DNA from: CAIKBL01 sp964555355
GTDB taxonomy: Bacteria > Pseudomonadota > Gammaproteobacteria > Ga0077536
Length of the DNA stretch: 64,000 nucleotides
Assembly: GCA_964555355.1 (NCBI GenBank)
Contig: CAZKRY010000004.1
Coordinates: 314,811 to 378,810 of the forward strand
Reading direction: 5' to 3'
The translations under genes and the position numbers were made by a program. Shown here one piece after another: positions 34,768 through 42,341 of the stretch (the stretch's first letter is position 1; every line of letters begins with the position of its first letter). The notes beneath the pieces are model-generated. The model made no database searches and was not told where the DNA came from. It saw only the letters and a program-made list of their open reading frames with translations.

Positions 34768-35727
34768 TCAACCTCCCTTGTACTTGCGGTACTCGTCCCA
34801 TAGTTTTTCGCGTAAGACGGGATCGCTCTCGCGTTCTGCCGCCTCACGCAGCTGGCGGGCGACGACATCGTCATCGCCCGTTTCCGGTAATCGCAGCTCG
34901 GCGTCCCCACGTGCCGTTGCGCCCCGCGTGCCGCGGGTTTCGCCGCTCTGATCGGGTGTTCGGCCTAAGCCGGTGGCGCGATTGGCCGCACCGCCCGCGC
35001 CATCCTCCTCACCTTCGGGAGGCGCTTCGAGCCGGGCACCTTGGCCACCGGGTGCGCCCTGTTCGTTACCACCGCCCGCTGCACGTTCACGCGCGGCGTT
35101 TTGCTGCGCCTTGCGCATCAACGCATCGAATTCATCGAGCTTGCGTCGCAATTCTTGATTGAGTGCCGCGCCTTGTTCGGCGCTGGTGCGAGCGGCAGCC
35201 GTCGCGGATGGCGTTGCCAGCGTGTCGACTTTCGGGGCAGCCGCGGCGCCGGCGCTGCCGGTCGCACCGGAGGGGGCAGGGGGCGGCGGTGGCGCCCCAC
35301 CGCTCGGCGTCGCGGTACTGACGCCGCTCGGCATATTGCCACCGGGCCCGGGGGGCGCGGCGGCCGATGGGGATTGTTTTGCCGCCGGTTGCTGGCCGCC
35401 GTCGAGTGGCGTTTCAGTGATTTCGACTTCGGCGCCTTGCTCGCTTGGGGGTAGATAGCTCGGTGTCGCCGGCTTGCTGCTGGCTTCGCCCGATGACGCG
35501 GCGTTGGTCGAAGCGGATGGGTTTCCCCCAGCGGCCGCATTTCGCGCCGCTTCTTCTTGCTGTGCTTCAGCGCGCTTGCGCTCGGCTTGTTGCACCGCCT
35601 TGGCGCGGCTTAGGACTTGTGTCTCGTAAGACGGGCGCGTTTCCTCTTGTTTGCACGCGGTGAGTTGATACGCGCATGCGCAGATAATGAGTAGCGAGGT
35701 CGCCTTCCTAAATGAGCTTACGAACAT
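34768..35727 (-). CDS. Low-complexity Ala/Gly/Pro-rich lipoprotein, first gene of the TolQ-VWA cluster
   Basis: 319 residues. Signal peptide with lipobox QLTAC, then a coiled charged segment (SRAKAVQQAERKRAEAQQEE), long Ala/Gly/Pro/Ser-rich stretches (about 65-180 and 215-275), a short helix (LNQELRRKLDEFDALMRKAQ) and a C-terminal helix ending EKLWDEYRKYKGG. It resembles a flexible outer-membrane-anchored tether. The sequence is compositionally biased, so homology is hard to judge. It is the first gene of the minus-strand cluster; 133 nt separate it from the fatty-acid block upstream. Confidence 0.7.
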   Translation of the reverse strand: MFVSSFRKATSLLIICACAYQLTACKQEETRPSYETQVLSRAKAVQQAERKRAEAQQEEAARNAAAGGNPSASTNAASSGEASSKPATPSYLPPSEQGAEVEITETPLDGGQQPAAKQSPSAAAPPGPGGNMPSGVSTATPSGGAPPPPPAPSGATGSAGAAAAPKVDTLATPSATAAARTSAEQGAALNQELRRKLDEFDALMRKAQQNAARERAAGGGNEQGAPGGQGARLEAPPEGEEDGAGGAANRATGLGRTPDQSGETRGTRGATARGDAELRLPETGDDDVVARQLREAAERESDPVLREKLWDEYRKYKGG

Positions 35728-35860
35728 GGTTTTCTCTATCGGACGAAGTTGAGCGTTCCGTCAATCTAGCGCGAATTGATACAACGGTCGCACTGAGCGC
35801 GCGCTGAATGCCCGTGCGCCTAGGTCGCTTGTGGCGTCCCGTACGCCGATTTAGCGCCGC

Positions 35861-36274
35861 TTAACCGATAAACGCCGCGATGCGTGCACGAAGTTCGCTA
35901 GAAAAAGCGACCGCGCGCCGTGTCTCTAGCGACATCTGCACGACAGTCGTTGTCACCCGCGCCCGCAGTGTATCGGCGCACTTGGTTTCCACCGTGTAGT
36001 CAAGCGAACTATTCCCGAGGCGGGTGCAAAACAACTCACAGCGGAGCGTTTCGCCGAGGAACGCCTGTGTCATGAATTCTGCGGCGGTTTTGACCGCCGG
36101 CACGCCTAGCCGTTGTTGTTGAATGTAAGCGCCGTAGGGCGTGGCGAGTGCCTGCGTAAACCAGTCTTCCATGACTTCGTGCGCGATCACGAAATACTGC
36201 GGATAAAAAATAATCCCAGCGGGATCACAGTGCTGGAAGTGCAGCGTTTTGTCGCGCACGAAGCGCATGGTCAT
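35861..36274 (-). CDS. Acyl-CoA thioesterase, 4-hydroxybenzoyl-CoA thioesterase/FadM type
   Basis: 137 residues, one hotdog domain. The active-site loop HFQHCDPAGIIFYPQYF has the catalytic Asp and the conserved PAGI-x-FYP of the 4HBT group. The product would be a free acid and CoA. Its ATG overlaps the stop of the cysteine-rich gene (ATGA), giving translational coupling with the fabY block. The partner hotdog protein encoded at 36486-36920 is from a different subfamily, so the two may act on different acyl-CoAs. Confidence 0.85.
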   Translation of the reverse strand: MTMRFVRDKTLHFQHCDPAGIIFYPQYFVIAHEVMEDWFTQALATPYGAYIQQQRLGVPAVKTAAEFMTQAFLGETLRCELFCTRLGNSSLDYTVETKCADTLRARVTTTVVQMSLETRRAVAFSSELRARIAAFIG

Positions 36275-36489
36275 TGCTCGAGGATATCGTCGGCCGTCAA
36301 GCCGCGCGTAAGGTCACGCGTGAGCGCCGCCAAACAAGCCGGGCAGCGACAGTCCGCCGACGCGTCAAGTTGGTTGCTCGTCAGCGGCGGCAATTGCTGG
36401 CACCAACAACTCGCTGCCTTTGCGCCGCATTCAAACGTCGTGCCGCATACGCTGCAGCGTTTGGCTTCGGTAGGTCCGAGCGAATTCAC
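36271..36489 (-). CDS. Cysteine-rich CWC family protein
   Basis: 72 residues with metal-binding cysteines: CSVCGTTFECG near the N-terminus, the CWCQQLPPL segment that gives the family its name, and CRCPACLAAL near the C-terminus, about eight cysteines in all. Family members are small predicted zinc proteins of unknown role. It overlaps both neighbouring hotdog genes by 4 nt (ATGA), so it is probably made together with them. Confidence 0.85.
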   Translation of the reverse strand: MNSLGPTEAKRCSVCGTTFECGAKAASCWCQQLPPLTSNQLDASADCRCPACLAALTRDLTRGLTADDILEQ

Positions 36490-36920
36490 GATGTTGCCTC
36501 CTGCAGACGTCCAAAATCATCGATCATGAAACTCGCTTCGGCGTCGGCGACGATATGGCCATTGTCCGCGCGCGCGGCTTGCGAGGTTAGGACCACCAAA
36601 CGGCGTTTGCGTAGCTTTAGCGTTGCGGTGGCGAGGATCTCGGTGCCGAGCGGCAGCGCTTCGCGATAGCGGATTTCGCATTTGGCCGTGAAGGCGCGCG
36701 CACCTTGCAGAAACAACCAATTGGCCATGACATCGTCAAGCACGCTAAACACGATGCCACCGTGCGTGATGGCGTCAAAGCCGCCATGATACTCGCGCGG
36801 TGTGAAGCGGCCGCTGCACACGCCTTCGTGCAGCGTGAACGCAATTTGTAAGCCATGTGGATTTTGCGGGCCGCAGACGAAGCAGCGATCGGCGTCTCCT
36901 CTACCGCGTGGTTCGTTCAT
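36486..36920 (-). CDS. PaaI-type hotdog thioesterase
   Basis: 144 residues. The N-terminus has a short cysteine knuckle (CFVCGPQNPHGLQIAF), then a PaaI-like hotdog core with THGGIVFSVLDDVMANW, where Gly-Gly, Asp and Asn match the family's active site. Its substrate is probably an acyl- or aryl-acyl-CoA. It starts one base after fabY ends and overlaps the CWC gene by 4 nt, so the four genes 35861-38823 appear to be one operon. Confidence 0.85.
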   Translation of the reverse strand: MNEPRGRGDADRCFVCGPQNPHGLQIAFTLHEGVCSGRFTPREYHGGFDAITHGGIVFSVLDDVMANWLFLQGARAFTAKCEIRYREALPLGTEILATATLKLRKRRLVVLTSQAARADNGHIVADAEASFMIDDFGRLQEATS

Positions 36921-36921
36921 C

Positions 36922-38823
36922 TCACACCATATCGGGATAACGGTTGGGAAGATTCAAATCGACTGCATTCTGGATCCCAGGCAGGGTGAGCGAGGAGGTT
37001 GTGATCGAGATGCTTTCTTGATCGATTTCGGCCGCGCCAAATTTATAGATGGGCTCCATCGGCCCGCGACAACAGGCTTCGTCGTACGCGGCGGCGGCGG
37101 CCTGCACCGCTTCTCGCCGCGATAAATAATCACGCATGCGGGATGTGCCATGCCGTTTCTCGAGCATCCGTGCGACGACTTTAGGCGCAATGATCGCGCC
37201 CGTCGCATTGTTGCCGCCAAAGCCTTTCGAATTGAGAAACGCGATATCGGCGCGGCCCGTGAGATCGAGATCTTGCAGCGTGATATTGAGATGCCGGCGA
37301 TGGACATCCGCCGCGATTGCCGTGGTCGTTTTGATGCCCGGCAGTAATTCGTGCGCGAATACGCCGAGCGAATTCACCAGTTGGTCGGCGCTCGCCGGCG
37401 CGAGCGAGTGGCCGACAAAAGCTTTGATCGCCGTCACCGGCCACTGTTCGATACCGAAGGCGCCGGCCACTAGGTCAAAGATGTGCGATTCCGTGACACG
37501 ATTCTGCGGCGTGCTCGAACCATGCGCCTGCACGAAGCTACGATTGCGGATGGCGTCATCACCGAGCAGGCTGCGCATCGCCGCTACTGCTTTCGCGAGC
37601 GTGATGTAGTTACCTGGGCCGGGTGAGGAAATCGATTTTTTGAAGCCGTCGGCGTTGACGAACACCTCCGGCACCGCACCGTGGATGTCGGCGCCGAGTT
37701 CGAGCGCCAACTCGTCATCACAAAGCACAAAGTACTGGCCGGATTCTCCTAAGACGAAGCCGCAGTTATCGCCAAATGGGCGGCTGGCGCGGCGGTAATC
37801 CGGCGTCGCGACACCATCGAGTTTGCATAATTGCTCGTCGGTGGCGAGTGCGCTCATCGCGTGATAACCCTCGATGACTTCCGGCACCAACGGGGCTTCC
37901 GCATTGCCGACGACGACCAACCGTCGGCGCCCGGACTGAATATCTTCTACCGCTAAGCGCAGGTTATAGAGAAAACTTGCGCAGGCGCCGGCGATGGCGC
38001 CCGTGCAGCCGACACTGCCAAGCACATAGGCGTTGACGAAATCTGCCGGCATGGTGTTCAAGCCGAGCGGTAATTGTTTGGCGCTGACGCGTCCGCCGCG
38101 TAAGCGCGCTTGCAGCATGCCACCGGTGCCATGTTGATCGAGCTGCGCCATGGCGCTCGATGCGTAGACTGAGATTTCATCCGGACGCAGCGACGAAATG
38201 AGCGTTTCCCACGGGATCCCGGTCGATTTGACCGCGTCGGATGCGGCGACGATGGTTAACACTAATCCGCGCGGATGAAAGCGCGACGCGTAGAGTTTGG
38301 TGGGATCGAAACCGGTTGGTAGCTGACCGGCCGATTGCACCGCGATTTTGCGGTGAGACTCGATGCGAAAGTCGGTGGGCGCGGACATCTCAATGTGCGT
38401 AAGACCGTCGCGTTCAGCGAGCACTTTCCAACCCGGCGGCAGAGGTGAGGGGAGTTCGTCGCTTTTCGTCGCGAACACGAGCGGCGTTGCCGCTGCAGGC
38501 GAAATCGGAAAATTGAGTTGCACGGACATCTGGTCGCCGTCGAAATACTGTGATTCAAGTCGGCGAATCAACGTATGTTCACGGATATGGGATTCAAAGC
38601 GAGTCCCGATGGCGGCGATATCGATGGGCGCACCATCCGCGGTGATGTATCGACCGTCCTTAAACGCAACCAGCCCCATCATCGCGGCAAGGGCGCGCAA
38701 GGTATGGGCGCGTTGCGCGGCGGGAAGGCTATCTAAAACCGTGCGCCCGTAGGCGTGGTGAAACGACGAACGCCCAGCCGGACCCACGCCCCCAAAACCG
38801 ATAATGACTGGCAACCTGGTCAT
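36922..38823 (-). CDS. fabY: Beta-ketoacyl synthase FabY (fatty-acid initiation)
   Basis: 633 residues, matching the large non-FabH synthase FabY, which condenses acetyl-CoA with malonyl-ACP in Pseudomonas. The thiolase-fold core has the nucleophile Cys in YVLGSVGCTGAIAGACASF, the first His in AHGSSTPQNRVTE, the second in FVGHSLAPASADQ and the terminal glycine motif FLNSKGFGGNNATG. The N-terminal 200 residues are the extra region of this family. A GGGAGGT at 5 nt spacing supports the ATG at 38823. It is divergent from an AraC-type regulator. Confidence 0.88.
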   Translation of the reverse strand: MTRLPVIIGFGGVGPAGRSSFHHAYGRTVLDSLPAAQRAHTLRALAAMMGLVAFKDGRYITADGAPIDIAAIGTRFESHIREHTLIRRLESQYFDGDQMSVQLNFPISPAAATPLVFATKSDELPSPLPPGWKVLAERDGLTHIEMSAPTDFRIESHRKIAVQSAGQLPTGFDPTKLYASRFHPRGLVLTIVAASDAVKSTGIPWETLISSLRPDEISVYASSAMAQLDQHGTGGMLQARLRGGRVSAKQLPLGLNTMPADFVNAYVLGSVGCTGAIAGACASFLYNLRLAVEDIQSGRRRLVVVGNAEAPLVPEVIEGYHAMSALATDEQLCKLDGVATPDYRRASRPFGDNCGFVLGESGQYFVLCDDELALELGADIHGAVPEVFVNADGFKKSISSPGPGNYITLAKAVAAMRSLLGDDAIRNRSFVQAHGSSTPQNRVTESHIFDLVAGAFGIEQWPVTAIKAFVGHSLAPASADQLVNSLGVFAHELLPGIKTTTAIAADVHRRHLNITLQDLDLTGRADIAFLNSKGFGGNNATGAIIAPKVVARMLEKRHGTSRMRDYLSRREAVQAAAAAYDEACCRGPMEPIYKFGAAEIDQESISITTSSLTLPGIQNAVDLNLPNRYPDMV

Positions 38824-38983
38824 GCCACCTCCCGTTTGCGGCCGCGACATTCCTAACCCAAGCGCTAGGTTCGTCAGAAGAAATACTCAGGCCCGGATTC
38901 TATTGGGCTAGGAATCGAGTAAATTGGTTATATCCGCCAAGTTCTGAGTGATTTCCGGCAAATGTGGCACATTTCCTCGATTG

Positions 38984-40030
38984 ATGGCTGTCCCAAATTT
39001 AAATAGATGGGTGTCCCCAATTATTTTCCCCAATTATTTTCGTGTGGTGTTTGTGCTGGCGGAGCGGATGCTCGCGGCGAGTGCGCTACTTCCGCTCGAA
39101 ATGTGGCAGGCCGCGGCCGGCACCGCCGCGGGACGTTCGCGCGGCGGCTTAACGCTCGAAATTGCGACAGTCGCCGCAAACGGCGAAGAAAGGGTGACTA
39201 CCCAATCTGGGCTTGACCTACCCGCCAGCGTTTCGCTTAACGACCCGTTGCAATATGCCGTGGTTTATCTTCCCGCACTGTGGCGCAACCCGCGCCCTGT
39301 CTTACAACGAGCGACTCCCTTAACTCCCTGGTTGCGTCGCCAATATACGGGGGGCGCACTGATGGCGGCGGTCGGTACCGGCTGCTGTTTCTTGGCGGAG
39401 GCTGGATTGCTCGATGGAAAATCGGCGACCACGCATTGGCACTATTTCAAACAGTTCGCGCGCGACTACCCGCGAGTCAATCTCAAGCAGCAATACTTCA
39501 TCACGCAGGCCGATAATCTCTTTTGCGCGGCGAGCGTCAACGCGCTCGCCGATGTCACCGTGCACCTTATCGAGCGCTTTTACGGGCGAGAGATTGCAAG
39601 CCACGTGGAGCGCAATTTCTCGCATGAGATTCGGCGGCCCTTCGAGAAATATCGGTTTCTGGAAGGGGACCAACTGCAGCACACCGATGAACTCATCATT
39701 GAAATTCAACTGACGATGCAGCGTCGCTTGCACGAACCGCTACGCATGGAGGCGCTCGCGCATGAGCATGGTTTGAGCCCACGCAGCTTCGAGCGACGCT
39801 TCCGCGATGCGGCCGGATGTACGCCGCTCGCTTACCTACAAAGCCAGCGCATCAACGCCGCCAAGGAGTTGCTCGCATCCACCAATCTCAGTGTCGCGGA
39901 AGTCGCTTATCGAATTGGGTACTCGGATTACGGGCATTTCATGCGGCTGTTTAAGCGCGTGCTGGGTGTCGGCCCTCGCGAGTATCGGCACATGGTAAGG
40001 GCGAAAATTTTTCAAGCCCCAACCACCTAG
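38984..40030 (+). CDS. AraC/GlxA-family transcriptional regulator
   Basis: About 348 residues. A DJ-1/PfpI-like sensor domain comes first (RVVFVLAERMLAASALLPLE, with the nucleophile-position region GTGCCFLAEAGLL), then an AraC-type DNA-binding domain with two helix-turn-helix motifs (EALAHEHGLSPRSFERRFRD and VAEVAYRIGYSDYGHFMRLF). Family members sense small molecules and activate nearby genes. The start is disturbed: a 13-bp tandem duplication at 39015-39040 lies in the N-terminal codons, and ATG 39007 is now out of frame. The in-frame choices are ATG 38984 or GTG 38948. The divergent fabY is a candidate target. Confidence 0.8.
   Translation: MAVPNLNRWVSPIIFPNYFRVVFVLAERMLAASALLPLEMWQAAAGTAAGRSRGGLTLEIATVAANGEERVTTQSGLDLPASVSLNDPLQYAVVYLPALWRNPRPVLQRATPLTPWLRRQYTGGALMAAVGTGCCFLAEAGLLDGKSATTHWHYFKQFARDYPRVNLKQQYFITQADNLFCAASVNALADVTVHLIERFYGREIASHVERNFSHEIRRPFEKYRFLEGDQLQHTDELIIEIQLTMQRRLHEPLRMEALAHEHGLSPRSFERRFRDAAGCTPLAYLQSQRINAAKELLASTNLSVAEVAYRIGYSDYGHFMRLFKRVLGVGPREYRHMVRAKIFQAPTT
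39015..39040. repeat. 13-bp tandem duplication in the start region of the AraC-type gene
   Basis: CCCCAATTATTTT occurs twice in a row (39015-39027 and 39028-39040). Since 13 is not a multiple of three, it shifts the reading frame. With one copy removed, ATG 39007 reads MGVPNYFRVVFVL directly into the sensor domain; with both, that ATG is out of frame. Confidence 0.85.
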
Positions 40031-40117
40031 CGGCTAGTAGCCGTCTCGAAATCAATTTTGACACCGCTTCTAATGGACTAAGATGGCGCGCCATTCAAGT
40101 ACCAAGGAACTCGACCC

Positions 40118-41410
40118 ATGAGCGGGCCACGCTTTTTAAACTTTGACACGTTGGCATTGCATGCGGGCCAACGACCGGATCCGGTCACCGGCGCGCGCGC
40201 GGCCCCCATCTACCAAACCACTTCATTCGTTTTTCAAGACACTGCGCAAGCGGCCGGGTTATTCACCGCCGGCCGCGCCGGATATGTGTATTCGCGGATC
40301 GCGAATCCCACCGTCGCGGTACTCGAAGAGCGGCTCGCCGCGCTCGAAGGCGGCGTCGGTGCGGTGGCGACCGCGAGTGGCATGGCCGCGATCCACTTGG
40401 CCGTGATGACATTGGTCGAAGCCGGTGCGCATATCGTTTCTTCGCGCGCGCTTTACGGCGGCACGCACAATCTTTTCAGTTACACGCTGCCCCGCTTTGG
40501 GGTGACCACGACGTTGGTCGATCCGCGCAACCCTGCCGAGTTCGCCGCGGCGATTCGCCCCGAGACCAAAATTGTGTTCGCGGAAACAGTCGGCAATCCG
40601 CGCGGCGAGGTATTGGATATCGAAGCGGTCGCCCGCGTCGCGCACGACGCCGGTTTGCCATTGGTACTCGACGCCACGCTGACGACACCCGCTTTGCTCA
40701 GGCCGTTCGACTATGGCGCCGACATTGCGGTGCATTCGCTCACCAAGTTCATCGGTGGGCATGGCGTTGCGATCGGCGGCTGCGTGATCGACGCCGGTCG
40801 CTTCAGCTGGGAAAGCGCTGGGCGTTTCCCACGCCTCTCCTCACCTGACGCAGGCCTACACGGAATCGATTTCGCCGAAGAATTCGGCCCCTCGGCGTAC
40901 ATCATGCGCGCACGCTTGGAGGGACTGCGCGATTTTGGCGGGGTGTTGAGTCCGACCATGGCGTTTCAATTTTTACAGGGACTCGAGACCTTGCCGTTAC
41001 GCATGCAGCGCCATGTCGCCAACGCGCAGCAGATCGCGGAGTTCCTCGCCGCGCAAGACGTCGTCAGCAACGTCACGTATCCCGGGTTGCCGACGCACCC
41101 CGACCACGCCCTGGCCAGGCGCATCATGCCGCGAGGTACCGGCGCCGTGTTTAGTTTTGAGCTGAAAGGCGGGCGCGCCGCCGGACGTAAGTTCATCGAA
41201 GCGCTGCAGGTTTTTTCGCATCTCGCCAATGTGGGGGACGCAAAATCGTTGGTCATCCATCCGCCGAGCACGACGCATGCACGCTTGGACGCGGCCGCAC
41301 TCGCGCAAGCCGGCATTCCGGAAGGCTTGGTGCGGCTGTCGATTGGTCTGGAAGATCCGGCCGACTTAATCGACGATCTAACTCGTGCGTTGTATCGCTC
41401 GCAACAATAA
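40118..41410 (+). CDS. metY: O-acetylhomoserine sulfhydrylase-like PLP enzyme
   Basis: 430 residues of the Cys/Met-metabolism PLP family. The start LHAGQRPDPVTGARAAPIYQ, the GYVYSRIANPTVAVLEERLA stretch and the Schiff-base Lys in HSLTKFIGGHG are typical of MetY, which makes homocysteine from O-acetylhomoserine and sulfide. The length and the long C-terminal active-site segment also fit MetY rather than MetB. The next gene, an alpha/beta hydrolase, begins 10 nt later and may be in the same operon. No metX lies nearby, so the exact reaction is inferred. Confidence 0.85.
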   Translation: MSGPRFLNFDTLALHAGQRPDPVTGARAAPIYQTTSFVFQDTAQAAGLFTAGRAGYVYSRIANPTVAVLEERLAALEGGVGAVATASGMAAIHLAVMTLVEAGAHIVSSRALYGGTHNLFSYTLPRFGVTTTLVDPRNPAEFAAAIRPETKIVFAETVGNPRGEVLDIEAVARVAHDAGLPLVLDATLTTPALLRPFDYGADIAVHSLTKFIGGHGVAIGGCVIDAGRFSWESAGRFPRLSSPDAGLHGIDFAEEFGPSAYIMRARLEGLRDFGGVLSPTMAFQFLQGLETLPLRMQRHVANAQQIAEFLAAQDVVSNVTYPGLPTHPDHALARRIMPRGTGAVFSFELKGGRAAGRKFIEALQVFSHLANVGDAKSLVIHPPSTTHARLDAAALAQAGIPEGLVRLSIGLEDPADLIDDLTRALYRSQQ

Positions 41411-41420
41411 GGAAGCCGCC

Positions 41421-42215
41421 ATGCAATTCGAACTCGACCATACGCACGCGTTCTACGCCAACGGCGGCGTACCTTTCGTGCCGGAGAAGCCCAACTTGGT
41501 GTTCATACACGGCGCCGGAATGGATCACACGGTATGGACGCTCTTTTCGCGATACTTCGCGCGCAATGGTTGGAATGTCTGGGCATTCGATCTGCCCGGC
41601 CACGGCCGCACACAAGGTGCGCCGCTCACCACGATAGAAGCGCTCGCTCAGTGGGTACAATGCGCGTTGCAATCGTTAGGCGTTTCGCAGGCGTATCTCG
41701 CGGGTCACAGCATGGGGTCCCTGGTCGCGCTGCAACTCGCCGCGAGCCAGCCTGAGTTGGCCCGTGGCGTCTCGCTGCTGGGCTTTAGTTATCCGATGCA
41801 AGTTGGCCCCCCCTTACTCGAGGCCGCTAAGCGCAATGAACACGCCGCCATCGATATGCTGATGATTTGGGGACACGATCACTTGGCGCAGATTGGCGGC
41901 AACGCGCTGCCGGGCATGGGCATCATTACGCCGATTCAACGCCTAGTTGAACGCGCGGCGCCTGGCGTGTTGTATGCCGATCTAAACGCCTGCCACACCT
42001 ATACGAACGGTGAAGCAGCCGCGCAGGCGTTGCGCTGCCCGGTGACGCTCATCCTGGGTGATCGCGATCGCATGACGCCGTTGAAAGGCGCGCGTGCGTT
42101 TCAGAAGAATTTTAAGAACGCGCAGATCGCAACGCTGAAAGATTGTGGGCATGGCATGTTGGAGGAACGCCCGGAAGAAACTTACCGCGCATTGGCGCAA
42201 GCGTTGGCGAGCTGA
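41421..42215 (+). CDS. Alpha/beta hydrolase (Ser nucleophile)
   Basis: 264 residues. Oxyanion motif VFIHGAGMDHTVW, nucleophile elbow LAGHSMGSLVA, Asp in LILGDRDRMTP and His in KDCGHGMLEERPE form a complete catalytic triad. The family hydrolyses esters, thioesters or C-C bonds, and no specific substrate can be inferred. AAGGA precedes the ATG at 41421. It is probably co-transcribed with the MetY-like gene, whose stop is 10 nt upstream. Confidence 0.83.
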   Translation: MQFELDHTHAFYANGGVPFVPEKPNLVFIHGAGMDHTVWTLFSRYFARNGWNVWAFDLPGHGRTQGAPLTTIEALAQWVQCALQSLGVSQAYLAGHSMGSLVALQLAASQPELARGVSLLGFSYPMQVGPPLLEAAKRNEHAAIDMLMIWGHDHLAQIGGNALPGMGIITPIQRLVERAAPGVLYADLNACHTYTNGEAAAQALRCPVTLILGDRDRMTPLKGARAFQKNFKNAQIATLKDCGHGMLEERPEETYRALAQALAS

Positions 42216-42234
42216 AAAATGTCTCAGGATATTC

Positions 42235-42328
42235 GTAGGTTGGGGTGAGCAAAGCGAACCCCAACGGTCTTGATTGCGACCGCTTCGGTAGTTAAATGTT
42301 GGGGTTCGCTGCGCTCACCCCGACCTGC
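42235..42328. repeat. Inverted pair of GTAGGTTGGGGTGAGC repeats
   Basis: A forward copy (42235-42265) and an inverted copy (42297-42328) face each other between convergent genes, with a 31-nt spacer. They belong to the same family as the cluster at 13067-13232. The pair could form a large hairpin and act as a bidirectional end-stop. Confidence 0.75.
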
Positions 42329-42341
42329 GATATTTGCGGCA

